Shown piece after piece: positions 6,457-14,483 of a stretch of DNA of 34,646 nt. The translations under genes were made by a program, and so were the position numbers. The notes below the pieces were generated by a model that was given only the letters and a program-made list of their open reading frames with translations, was not told the origin of the DNA and did no database searches. Where the stretch lies: assembly GCA_043731355.1 (NCBI GenBank), contig JAYTJE010000070.1, positions 1-34,646 of the forward strand, given 5' to 3'. Origin of the DNA: GWC2-56-14 sp043731355. GTDB lineage: Bacteria > Nitrospirota > UBA9217. Numbering within the stretch: the first letter of the stretch is position 1; each line of letters opens with the position of its first letter.

Positions 6457-7695
6457 ATGATCATGAAAACCTATGTAAAAAGTCTGCGCTGCGTGGAATG
6501 CGGCAGGGAATACAAGATCGACCCGATCTATGTCTGCGAGTTCTGCTTCGGGCCGCTTGAAGTGACCTACGATTACGAGCGGATCAAGTCGGATATGACG
6601 CGCCAGAAGATCGAGTCCCGGCCGCACAATATGTGGCGGTACCGCGAGCTGCTGCCGATCGACGGCGACCCCGTCACGGGGTTCGATACGGGCTACACTC
6701 CGCTGATGAATGCGCGGAACCTTGCCCGCGCATGGGGTGTCAGGGAGATTTACCTGAAAGACGACTCCGTGAACCATCCGACCCTCTCGTTCAAGGACCG
6801 GGTCGTGGCCGTTGCAATTACCAAAGCGAAGGAGTTTGGTTTCGATACGGTGGCCTGTGCGTCCACGGGCAACCTGGCGAATTCGGTGGCGGCCCAGGCC
6901 GCCCGGGCAGGCATGAAACGCTTTATCTTTACCCCTGCAGACCTCGAATTGTCGAAGACCATCAATTCGCTGGTCTATCATCCGAACCTGGTGATGGTAG
7001 AGGGCAACTACGACGAGGTGAACCGGCTCTGCTCCGAGGTTGCGAACAAATATCATTGGGCGTTTGTGAATATCAATATACGGCCTTTTTACGGCGAGGG
7101 GTCCAAGTCGCTGGGCTTCGAGGTTGCGGAGCAGCTGGGATGGAAGACGCCGCACAACATCGTGGTGCCCAATGCCAGCGGCTCGCTCATGACCAAGATC
7201 TGGAAGTCTTTCAAGGAGCTTGAAAAACTCGGCCTGGTTCCGCCCGTCAAGACCAGGGTGTTCTCGGCGCAGGCCACGGGCTGCAATCCCATCACCACGG
7301 CGATCAAGGCGGACAGTGATGTTATCAGGCCGGTGAAGCCCAGGACGATCGCGAAATCGCTGGCCATCGGCAATCCCGCGGACGGGTATTACGCGGCCAA
7401 GGTCACGAAGGATACGGGCGGGTATGGCGAGGATTCCACGGACCAGGAGATCGTGGACGCCATGAAGCTTCTTGCCGAGACCGAAGGCGTATTTGCCGAG
7501 ACCGCAGGCGGCGTTACGGTCGCCGCCGCAAAAAAACTGGTTGAGTCCGGCAGAATAGCAAAGGATGAAACGCTGGTGATCTGCATCACCGGCAACGGAC
7601 TCAAGACCACTGAGGCGATCGTTGACCACCTTCAAAGGCCGATACCTATCAGACCGAGCATGGAAGCATTTGAGGAACTATTGCAGAAACGGTAA
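6457..7695 (+). CDS. thrC: Threonine synthase, PLP-dependent
   Basis: A 412-residue fold-type II PLP enzyme that converts O-phosphohomoserine to threonine. An N-terminal zinc-ribbon-like segment has two CxxC pairs (CVEC and CEFC), as in many ThrC proteins. The PLP lysine lies in TLSFKDRV, and the phosphate-binding region in CASTGNLANSVAAQAARAG. GYTPLMNA and ETAGGVTVAAAKKL are also typical. ATG 6457 and ATG 6463 are both possible; no good ribosome-binding site separates them. It sits between a JAMM protease and a sulfur carrier, the arrangement seen for PLP sulfhydrylases that use protein thiocarboxylates (CysM, MetY). A second role in sulfur incorporation cannot be excluded, but the sequence reads as threonine synthase. 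Confidence 0.85.
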   Translation: MIMKTYVKSLRCVECGREYKIDPIYVCEFCFGPLEVTYDYERIKSDMTRQKIESRPHNMWRYRELLPIDGDPVTGFDTGYTPLMNARNLARAWGVREIYLKDDSVNHPTLSFKDRVVAVAITKAKEFGFDTVACASTGNLANSVAAQAARAGMKRFIFTPADLELSKTINSLVYHPNLVMVEGNYDEVNRLCSEVANKYHWAFVNINIRPFYGEGSKSLGFEVAEQLGWKTPHNIVVPNASGSLMTKIWKSFKELEKLGLVPPVKTRVFSAQATGCNPITTAIKADSDVIRPVKPRTIAKSLAIGNPADGYYAAKVTKDTGGYGEDSTDQEIVDAMKLLAETEGVFAETAGGVTVAAAKKLVESGRIAKDETLVICITGNGLKTTEAIVDHLQRPIPIRPSMEAFEELLQKR

Positions 7696-7719
7696 TACTA
7701 TTTAATGGAGGACTGTTGT

Positions 7720-7998
7720 ATGGCTATCAAAGTAAGAATTCCCACACCGCTGCAAAAGCTCACGAACGGTCAGGCCGAAGTGGAGTGCAGCGCATCAAAC
7801 GTTCTTGCATTAGTCGACGCCCTGGAAAAAGACTATCCGGGGATGAAGGAACGTCTTTCCGACGGCGGTAAGATCCGCAGGTTCATCAATATCTACGTGA
7901 ACGAAGAGGACATCCGTTTTGTGAACAAGGAAGAAACCGCGCTCAAAGACGGAGATACTATTTCGATCGTGCCGGCGATCGCCGGCGGGCGCGGTTAG
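7720..7998 (+). CDS. MoaD/ThiS-like sulfur carrier with C-terminal extension past Gly-Gly
   Basis: A 92-residue ubiquitin-like protein of the MoaD/ThiS/CysO type: MAIKVRIPTPLQKLTNGQ at the start, then INIYVNEEDIRF and LKDGDTISIVPAIAGG near the end. GGAGG at 7708-7712 sets the start at ATG 7720; an upstream ATG at 7705 overlaps that site. Mature carriers end in Gly-Gly, which is adenylated and thiocarboxylated. This one continues with Arg-Gly, as in precursors such as QbsE that need a JAMM protease. The protease and the E1 are both encoded just upstream. It probably serves cysteine or homocysteine synthesis rather than molybdopterin, as no moa genes are present; that is inferred from context. 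Confidence 0.85.
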   Translation: MAIKVRIPTPLQKLTNGQAEVECSASNVLALVDALEKDYPGMKERLSDGGKIRRFINIYVNEEDIRFVNKEETALKDGDTISIVPAIAGGRG

Positions 7999-8042
7999 GA
8001 AACCTGAAGCACGGAAACGTTTCGGTTTCGCGAGGGGGCGCC

Positions 8043-8282
8043 ATGGCGACAAAGAGGGTTAAGCTGACATTTCCGCAGGACCTGATCAAGGAACCGGTTG
8101 TTTTCAACATGGCTAAGAAATACGACATTATGCCGAACATCCGGCGGGCCAAGGTCACCGAAAGCGTTGGTGAGGTCGTCCTCGAACTGGAAGGGGCGGA
8201 TAAGAACCTGGAAGCGGGGATCGCCTACCTGAAGGAACGGGGAGTGAAGGTCGAGGCCGTGGAAGGCGATATCGTCAGCTGA
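8043..8282 (+). CDS. Stand-alone NIL-domain protein
   Basis: A 79-residue protein that is essentially one NIL domain: RVKLTFPQDLIKEPVVFNMAKKYD, then VTESVGEVVLELEG and IAYLKERGVKVE. NIL domains are found at the C-terminus of the methionine transporter ATPase MetN, where they bind methionine. They are also fused to ferredoxin domains in proteins needed for homocysteine synthesis from aspartate semialdehyde in some anaerobes. No ferredoxin cysteines are present here. GAGGGG at 8032-8037 precedes ATG 8043. Position in the sulfur and aspartate cluster suggests methionine sensing or a part in sulfur insertion, but the sequence does not say which. Confidence 0.8.
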   Translation: MATKRVKLTFPQDLIKEPVVFNMAKKYDIMPNIRRAKVTESVGEVVLELEGADKNLEAGIAYLKERGVKVEAVEGDIVS

Positions 8283-8321
8283 TCGGCGGCGCAAGCAAGG
8301 CGATACGGGTAAATTGAATCT

Positions 8322-9554
8322 ATGAAATATATCATTCTTCTTGGCGACGGAATGGCGGACCGTCCGCACGCGGACCTTGGCAACAGGACATGCCTGCAGG
8401 CCGCTAAAACGCCGAACATGGACCAGCTGGCATCGCGCGGGAAGGTCGGCATGGTGCGGACGGTGCCGGAGGGATTTCAGCCTGGCAGCGATGTGGCCAA
8501 TCTTTCCGTGCTGGGCTATGATCCGCGCAAATATTATTCAGGCCGGTCGCCGCTTGAGGCTGCGAGCATTGGAGTGGAACTGGGCCCCGAGGATGTCGCG
8601 TTTCGCTGCAACCTCGTCACGCTTCGTCTTTCAGGCGGCAAAGCCGCCGTCTCCGGCAAAGGCAGGCGCGCCCTTATGGAAGATTTCAGCGCCGGCCACA
8701 TCACCACGCAGGAGGCGCGTCTTCTGATCGAGGAACTCGACAGCAAATTAGGCAGCGACCATCTTCGCTTCTATCCCGGCGTGAGCTACCGCCATCTGAT
8801 GGTATGGAAGGGCGGCAAGGACAAAATGGAGTGTACGCCGCCCCACGATATCCAGGACAAGGACATTCTTGACTACCTTCCGCGCGGGGAGGGCGATGAC
8901 GTCATTAACGCGCTGATGGAGGAATCAACGGAGCTGCTGCTCGCGCATCCCGTCAACAAGGCACGCCAGGAGAGCGGAAAGCGCATGGCCAACAGCATCT
9001 GGCTCTGGGGGCAGGGCAAGCGGCCAAGCATGCCGACGTTCCGGGAAAAGTTCGGGCTTGAAGGTTCGATGATCTCCGCGGTGGACCTCACGAAAGGCCT
9101 CGGCATTTACGCCGGGTTCGAGGTGATCACGGTGCCGGGCGCGACCGGTTGGCTTGATACCAATTATGTGGGCAAGGCGGAGCACGCGCTTTTTTCACTT
9201 AAAACAAAGGATATTGTATACGTGCATGTAGAGGCTCCTGATGAGGCCGGCCACACCGGCGACCTGAAGAACAAGGTCAAGGCCATCGAGGACTTCGACG
9301 AGTTCGTCGTGGGGAATATCATGCACGGCATGAAGCAGTTCGATGCGTACCGCATCATGGTGCTTCCCGACCATCCGACGCCGGTCGAGCTCAGAACGCA
9401 CTCGAGCGATCCAGTGCCGTTCCTCATCTACGATAATACCCGGGAGCGTCAAGGCGCGCCGATACCCTATGACGAACAGATCGCGACCCGGAAGGACGCG
9501 CTGTTCGTAGAGGCAGGCCATACGCTGATGGAGCTTTTCCTGAAAAAAGACTGA
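8322..9554 (+). CDS. ApgM-family protein, probable homoserine kinase
   Basis: A 410-residue member of the archaeal-type cofactor-independent phosphoglycerate mutase family within the alkaline phosphatase superfamily. LLGDGMADRP at the N-terminus carries the metal-binding Asp. GSDVANLSVLGYDPRKYYSGRSPLEA holds the likely phosphorylated Ser and a further signature. VEAPDEAGHTGD and LPDHPTPVELRTHSSDPVPF near the C-terminus give the remaining metal ligands. One subgroup, found in bacteria lacking thrB and located with thr genes, is proposed to be a homoserine kinase. Here it follows hom and thrC, precedes lysC, and no GHMP-type thrB is in the window, which supports that reading. Glycolytic phosphoglycerate mutase is the alternative. 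No strong ribosome-binding site precedes ATG 8322. Confidence 0.8.
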   Translation: MKYIILLGDGMADRPHADLGNRTCLQAAKTPNMDQLASRGKVGMVRTVPEGFQPGSDVANLSVLGYDPRKYYSGRSPLEAASIGVELGPEDVAFRCNLVTLRLSGGKAAVSGKGRRALMEDFSAGHITTQEARLLIEELDSKLGSDHLRFYPGVSYRHLMVWKGGKDKMECTPPHDIQDKDILDYLPRGEGDDVINALMEESTELLLAHPVNKARQESGKRMANSIWLWGQGKRPSMPTFREKFGLEGSMISAVDLTKGLGIYAGFEVITVPGATGWLDTNYVGKAEHALFSLKTKDIVYVHVEAPDEAGHTGDLKNKVKAIEDFDEFVVGNIMHGMKQFDAYRIMVLPDHPTPVELRTHSSDPVPFLIYDNTRERQGAPIPYDEQIATRKDALFVEAGHTLMELFLKKD

Positions 9555-9613
9555 AACAATCTCGGGCGCCCCGGAAGTTCCGCGCGTCCTGGTGATAAGG
9601 GAGGAAGAAGTAG

Positions 9614-10834
9614 GTGCTCATCGTCCAGAAATACGGGGGAACATCCGTCGGCAGTCCCGAGCGGATCAAGAATGTAGCGCGGCGCGTTTGCCGCACCAAA
9701 GAAGAGGGGCATGAGGTGGTGGTGGTGCTCTCGGCCATGAGCGGAGAAACGGACAAGCTTATCAACCTCGCCGCACAGGTGAGCGACAGCCCGGACCCGC
9801 GCGAAATGGACATGCTTATATCCACGGGTGAAAGGGTGACCATTGCGCTTCTGGCCATGGCAATTCAGTCGCTGGGCCACAAGGCGCAGTCGTTCACGGG
9901 CAGGCAGGCGGGGATCATTTCCGACAGCGTCCATACGAAGGCGCGGATCGAAAAGATCACCGGCGAACGTTTGAAACAGGCGCTCAAAGAGGGGAAGATA
10001 GCCGTGGTGGCGGGTTTCCAGGGGATCACGGAAGGGTCCGACGATGTGACGACCCTGGGGCGCGGCGGCTCCGATCTTTCTGCCGTGGCGGTCGCCGCGG
10101 CGCTCAAGGCGGACCTGTGCGATATCTACACGGATGTCGACGGCGTATACACCACGGACCCGAACATGGTGCCGCAGGCCAGAAAGCTTGACAAAATTTC
10201 CTATGACGAGATGCTTGAACTGGCGAGCCTGGGGGCCAAGGTGCTCCAGACCCGCTCCGTCGAATTCGCAAAAAAATACCAAGTACCGTTACGGGTGCTC
10301 TCGAGCTTTAACGATAACCCGGGGACGCTGGTGACCAGGGAGGACGCGGATATGGAAAAAGTAGTGGTGTCAGGAGTGGCCTACGACAAGAACCAGGTGA
10401 AAGTGACGATCCAGGGGGCGCCGGACAAACCGGGTGTTGCCGCGAAGATCTTCAATACCATCTCCGATAATTCGGTGGTCGTGGATATGATCATTCAGAA
10501 CATCGGCGAGGGAGGACTCACGGACATGTCCTTTACCGTGCCCAGGACCGATGCAAAAAGGATCAACGAGGTCATGAAGAAGGTCGTGGCCGAGATCGGC
10601 GCAAAGAGCGTGAGCATCAAGGAGGACGTTTCCAAGATATCGATCGTCGGCGTGGGCATGCGTTCCCATTCCGGCGTCGCGGCGCAAATGTTCTCCGCCA
10701 TGGCCAAAGAAGGCATCAATATCATGATGATAAGCACGTCGGAGATCAAAATTTCCGTGGTGATCGACGCCAAGTACACGGAGCTTGCGGTCAGGGTGCT
10801 GCATGAAACATTCGAGATGGACAAAGCGGCGTGA
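9614..10834 (+). CDS. lysC: Aspartate kinase
   Basis: A 406-residue monofunctional aspartokinase catalysing the first step of the lysine, threonine and methionine pathways. The ATP/substrate motif KYGGTSVG is at residues 6-13. STGERVTIALLAMAI, TTLGRGGSDLSAVAVAAAL and DIYTDVDGVYTTDP are typical of the kinase domain. Two C-terminal ACT domains start near residues 265 and 345 (GAPDKPGVAAKIFNTI and MRSHSGVAAQMFSAMAKEGI), implying feedback by lysine and/or threonine. The start is GTG 9614 with AGGGAGG at 9598-9604. It lies 59 bases after the probable homoserine kinase gene and continues the same operon-like run. Confidence 0.95.
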   Translation: MLIVQKYGGTSVGSPERIKNVARRVCRTKEEGHEVVVVLSAMSGETDKLINLAAQVSDSPDPREMDMLISTGERVTIALLAMAIQSLGHKAQSFTGRQAGIISDSVHTKARIEKITGERLKQALKEGKIAVVAGFQGITEGSDDVTTLGRGGSDLSAVAVAAALKADLCDIYTDVDGVYTTDPNMVPQARKLDKISYDEMLELASLGAKVLQTRSVEFAKKYQVPLRVLSSFNDNPGTLVTREDADMEKVVVSGVAYDKNQVKVTIQGAPDKPGVAAKIFNTISDNSVVVDMIIQNIGEGGLTDMSFTVPRTDAKRINEVMKKVVAEIGAKSVSIKEDVSKISIVGVGMRSHSGVAAQMFSAMAKEGINIMMISTSEIKISVVIDAKYTELAVRVLHETFEMDKAA

Positions 10835-10839
10835 CAGAA

Positions 10840-10925
10840 ATGCGGAATGGCGAATTCGGAATTCGGAATGTAACTGCTTTGTTTTTTGCTTTTATTCCGC
10901 ATTCCGCATTCCGCACTCCGCATTG
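10840..10925. repeat. Heptamer array, inverted pair, GCGGAAT type
   Basis: The left arm (10840-10870) has units such as ATGCGGA and ATTCGGA. The right arm (10894-10925) has ATTCCGC repeated three times plus ACTCCGC, and ends in ATTG as does the right arm in mutL. The arms are inverted and separated by a T-rich 23-base spacer, giving a long potential hairpin between lysC and cimA. Confidence 0.8.
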
Positions 10926-10938
10926 GGGACAATAAAAG

Positions 10939-12558
10939 ATGCGGGAATATTCGTCACAACGTACAAAAAAAACAACGGTCCAGCTCTATGACACCACGCT
11001 TCGCGATGGGGCCCAGGCCGAGGATGTGAACTTCTCGGTCGAGGACAAGATCCGTATTGCGCGGAAACTGGACCAGTTCGGCGTCCACTATATCGAGGGC
11101 GGATGGCCGGGTTCCAATCCCCGAGACATCGAGTTCTTCAAGGAAATGAAAAAGGTCAAACTGAAAAAAGCGAAGCTCGCGGCATTCGGATCGACGCGGC
11201 GCGCGAACATGCGGGTGAAGGAGGATCCAAGCCTGAAGGCCCTCGTGTCCTCGGGAGCGCGGGTGGCCACGATTTTCGGCAAGACCTGGGACCTGCATGT
11301 GTTGAAGGCGCTCAAGACCACGCTTGCGGAGAACCTCGCCATGATCGAGGATTCCGTGATGTTCCTGAAAGAGCATCTGGACGAAGTGGTCTACGATGCC
11401 GAGCACTTTTTCGACGGCTATAAGGCAAATCCCGATTACGCCGTTCAGACGCTTCTGGCGGCGGAAGGGGCGGGCGCTGACTGCCTCGTCCTGTGCGATA
11501 CGAACGGCGGCGCCCTGCCGCATGAAGTGGAAGAGATCATTGCGCGTGTGAAGCGGGTGATCGCAACGCCCTTCGGGATCCATGCGCATAACGATTCGGA
11601 AACCGCGGTGGCGAATTCCCTCGCGGCGATCAGGATGGGAGCGGTCCAGGTCCACGGCACGATCAACGGGTACGGCGAGCGCTGCGGCAACGCGAATCTG
11701 TGCACCATCATTCCGACGCTCAAACTTAAACTGGGGATCGACTGCGTGTCCGATGCAAGTCTGTCAAGGCTCCGCGACCTGTCCCGGTATGTGGACGAGC
11801 TCGCGAACCTGCCCCATAGAAAACGCCAGCCCTATATCGGGGACAGCGCCTTTGCCCATAAAGGCGGTGTGCACGTGGACGCCATGGCAAAAAGTTCCCT
11901 GACCTATGAACATATCAAACCGGAGCTCGTGGGGAATCGGCGACGCATCCTCGTGTCCGATATGGCGGGGAAGAGCAATATCCTCCAGAAGGCCGCGGAA
12001 CTGGGCATCCCGCTCAAGAAGGACAGCACTGAACTTACGGGGATCCTGAAAAAGGTGAAGGAACTCGAAAATGAGGGATATGAGTTTGAAGGCGCCGAAG
12101 GTTCGCTGGAACTGCTCATGCTTCGCGCAGGCCGCGGCTACGCGTCGGTTTTCAGCATCTTCGACCGGATCGACTACCGGGTGTTTACTGAAAAACGAAA
12201 GATCGACCCCTATCCCTTGAGCGAAGCAACGGTGACCGTCGAGGTCGGTGGTGAAACCAGGCATACTGCCGGATGGGGAACGGGACCGGTGAATGCGCTC
12301 GATAAGGCCCTCCGCGAGGTACTGCCCCAGTATTTCCCGGGCAAAGGGCTGGAGGATGTACGGCTCCTCGACTATAAAGTGCGGGTGCTCACGGCGTCGG
12401 AAGGAACGGCCGCCCGCGTAAGGGTGCTGATCGAGTCCGGCGACGGCAGAAACAAATGGGGCACGGTCGGGGTGTCCGAAAATGTGATCGAGGCGAGCTG
12501 GCAGGCGCTGGTGGACAGTATCGAATACAAGCTGCTGCGCGCGAAAAAAAAGTCGTAA
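10939..12558 (+). CDS. cimA: (R)-citramalate synthase
   Basis: A 539-residue enzyme of the isopropylmalate/homocitrate synthase family. It condenses pyruvate with acetyl-CoA, giving 2-oxobutyrate for isoleucine by a route independent of threonine. The HMGL-like TIM-barrel motif is YDTTLRDGAQAEDVNFSVED near the N-terminus. CDTNGGALPHEV, GIHAHNDSETAVANSLAA and GTINGYGERCGNANLCT complete the catalytic domain. HKGGVHVDAM and the C-terminal LeuA-type regulatory domain (from about residue 400) follow. YIEGGWPGSNPRD is typical of the longer citramalate synthase group rather than LeuA. ATG 10939 lies just after the heptamer hairpin and has only a weak GGGGA upstream. It closes the amino-acid cluster. 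Confidence 0.9.
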   Translation: MREYSSQRTKKTTVQLYDTTLRDGAQAEDVNFSVEDKIRIARKLDQFGVHYIEGGWPGSNPRDIEFFKEMKKVKLKKAKLAAFGSTRRANMRVKEDPSLKALVSSGARVATIFGKTWDLHVLKALKTTLAENLAMIEDSVMFLKEHLDEVVYDAEHFFDGYKANPDYAVQTLLAAEGAGADCLVLCDTNGGALPHEVEEIIARVKRVIATPFGIHAHNDSETAVANSLAAIRMGAVQVHGTINGYGERCGNANLCTIIPTLKLKLGIDCVSDASLSRLRDLSRYVDELANLPHRKRQPYIGDSAFAHKGGVHVDAMAKSSLTYEHIKPELVGNRRRILVSDMAGKSNILQKAAELGIPLKKDSTELTGILKKVKELENEGYEFEGAEGSLELLMLRAGRGYASVFSIFDRIDYRVFTEKRKIDPYPLSEATVTVEVGGETRHTAGWGTGPVNALDKALREVLPQYFPGKGLEDVRLLDYKVRVLTASEGTAARVRVLIESGDGRNKWGTVGVSENVIEASWQALVDSIEYKLLRAKKKS

Positions 12559-12600
12559 GACGGAATTGAGCTTGCTGTAGTTGAGTCATGTTGTTTTTGT

Positions 12601-12629
12601 TTGACACAGCGATCAAACGGGCTTAATAT
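12601..12629 (+). promoter_or_regulatory. Promoter candidate of the restriction-modification cassette
   Basis: TTGACA (12601-12606) and TAATAT (12624-12629) have a 17-base spacer, and the start codon of the endonuclease gene lies 36 bases downstream. It marks the left edge of the AT-rich cassette. Confidence 0.55.
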
Positions 12630-12664
12630 CATATCTAATTTACCATATACAGGGCGGGAATTAG

Positions 12665-13495
12665 ATGACCGAAAAAGAGAAATTTTCCAGAAAACTCGAG
12701 GAGTTTGTCACCGAACTAAAAGACCATATCAGCACAAAAGACGGACAATGGACCGTCAAAGGATTCATCGACATTTTTAAAAACATTTATACGATCTCAT
12801 CAGATACCAAGATTGTGTCGAAAATCCTTGAAATTCACCTCTTCCCTAAAATCTTTGCGTTTGCACAAACCAATAAATACAAAGTCGTCCTTGCGGATCA
12901 CCAGAATTACTACCCTGACATATCGTTTGTCAAAGCCGATGATGAATCCATAAAATTCGCCGTTGACTTTAAGACTACTTACAGAAACCCAAAAAAACCG
13001 CATTTATGCAATGGATTTACACTTGGTTCACATGGCGAATATTTCGAGAATAGAACCAGCGCTAAAAACATTCAGTTTCCCTATGGCTCGTATTCAGGTC
13101 ATTTCTGTCTTGGAATTATCTACGACAGGACTGTTGGCGCAACCATTGACGAAACAAAAACTCACGGCATTGATGAACTGCATTCCATAGCTTCCGTAGC
13201 TGGAAATTTTCACTTTTTTGTCACTGAAAAATGGAAAATAGCAAGCGACAGGGGAGGAAGTGGCAACACAGCCAACATTGGCAGTATCAATAATATTGCC
13301 GACATAATCAGCGGCAAAGGCATGTTCTCGAAACTTGGTGAACATTGGTTTGATGAGTACTGGATGAATTACAAAAAAATAACCGTCAAAAACGGCAAAC
13401 GTGGAACTAAAAAGATATCCACTCTTCGTGAATTCGTTGAGTACAAGAAGGGCGACGTTTCTTTAGTCGTAGATAAAAGGAATGGCGAGAAATGA
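12665..13495 (+). CDS. EcoRV-family type II restriction endonuclease
   Basis: A 276-residue enzyme resembling R.EcoRV (245 residues). The catalytic PD-(D/E)XK core is Pro84-Asp85 in QNYYPDISF and Asp101-Phe-Lys103 in FAVDFKTTYRN, matching EcoRV Asp74, Asp90 and Lys92. GSGNTANIGSI at 198-208 matches the EcoRV recognition loop, including the Asn-Thr pair that reads the target. FTLGS, IQFPYGSY and the helix with TISSDTK also align. The likely target is therefore GATATC, an inference from the conserved loop. The gene is AT-rich compared with its neighbours and overlaps its methyltransferase by four bases. It has no visible partner controller gene, and its ribosome-binding site is weak. Confidence 0.9.
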   Translation: MTEKEKFSRKLEEFVTELKDHISTKDGQWTVKGFIDIFKNIYTISSDTKIVSKILEIHLFPKIFAFAQTNKYKVVLADHQNYYPDISFVKADDESIKFAVDFKTTYRNPKKPHLCNGFTLGSHGEYFENRTSAKNIQFPYGSYSGHFCLGIIYDRTVGATIDETKTHGIDELHSIASVAGNFHFFVTEKWKIASDRGGSGNTANIGSINNIADIISGKGMFSKLGEHWFDEYWMNYKKITVKNGKRGTKKISTLREFVEYKKGDVSLVVDKRNGEK

Positions 13496-14415
13496 TTACA
13501 AAAGTTGGTGTGCCACCAATTAAGTCGCAAGGCATAAAGACCAAACTCGTTCCATGGATACAGAGTATAATTCCGGGCGATTTTAATGGCGCGTGGATTG
13601 AGCCCTTCATGGGTACCGGGGTAGTGGCTTTCAATGTTGCGCCGCGACGCGCAATTTTATGCGATACAAATCCCCACCTTGTCAACTTTTATTCTAGCAT
13701 AGCGTCTGGTGAAATAACGCCCGAAGTGGTCAGGGAATATCTTACCCGTGAGGGGGAAACGCTGTTGTCCAAGGGTGAAGAGCACTATTACTTTGTGAGA
13801 GACAGGTTTAATTCAGAACACTCGCCACTCGATTTTTTGTTCCTTAATCGCGCTGGATTTAATGGCATGATTCGATTCAATCGAAAGGGCGGATTCAATA
13901 TCCCGTTTTGCAGAAAACCACAACGATTTGCACAGGCCTATATAACGAAGATTACTAATCAGGTTAAATGGACAAGTAAGCTCATTAAAACGAAAGATTT
14001 CACCTTCAAATGCCAAGACTTTAATAAAACAATTGAAGACGCATCCTCATCCGATATTATTTACTGTGACCCGCCCTACATTGGCAGGCACGTTGATTAC
14101 TACAATGGATGGGACGATACTCACGAACGCGAACTTTTTAAAAAACTCACAAGTTTTAAAGGAAAATTTATTTTATCAACATGGCATCACAATGATTACC
14201 GAGAAAATGAATATGTGGAAAGTCTTTGGTCCGCCCATAGCGTTCTTACACGAGAACACTTTTATCATGTTGGCGGAAAAGAAAAAAATAGAAACCCTGT
14301 TATGGAAGCGCTGGTCACAAACTACATTGCGGTTTCTACAGAACGCCGTAAAGAAAGCCAAGCTCAATACATGTTGCTTGAAGCAACAGCGAAATATGCC
14401 GCTATTGCGCGTTAA
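13492..14415 (+). CDS. Dam-family N6-adenine DNA methyltransferase, EcoRV-modification type
   Basis: A 307-residue D12-class adenine methyltransferase. The SAM-binding motif is EPFMGTG (37-43), preceded by a Lys-rich segment typical of the class (SQGIKTKLVPWI). The catalytic motif is DPPY (193-196). NRAGFNGMIRFNRKGGFNIPF fits the Dam-type target-recognition region. Size and class agree with M.EcoRV. It would protect the host from the adjacent endonuclease, presumably at GATATC. Its ATG overlaps the endonuclease stop (ATGA), so translation is probably coupled. Toxicity of the pair normally demands that methylation is established first; how timing is set here is not visible. It is AT-rich, like the endonuclease. 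Confidence 0.9.
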   Translation: MITKVGVPPIKSQGIKTKLVPWIQSIIPGDFNGAWIEPFMGTGVVAFNVAPRRAILCDTNPHLVNFYSSIASGEITPEVVREYLTREGETLLSKGEEHYYFVRDRFNSEHSPLDFLFLNRAGFNGMIRFNRKGGFNIPFCRKPQRFAQAYITKITNQVKWTSKLIKTKDFTFKCQDFNKTIEDASSSDIIYCDPPYIGRHVDYYNGWDDTHERELFKKLTSFKGKFILSTWHHNDYRENEYVESLWSAHSVLTREHFYHVGGKEKNRNPVMEALVTNYIAVSTERRKESQAQYMLLEATAKYAAIAR

Positions 14416-14483
14416 GCTTTCTATGCGTTCATTTCAGGCCATATTCTAATACTGAACCACTATATGAGTTTGCGGAGCTGCAT

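Noticed and set aside
3384..7635. Long - strand open frames opposite hom and thrC
   Set aside because: They are mirror frames of GC-rich genes with clear family motifs on the + strand. Their products are His/Arg/Asp rich and match nothing.
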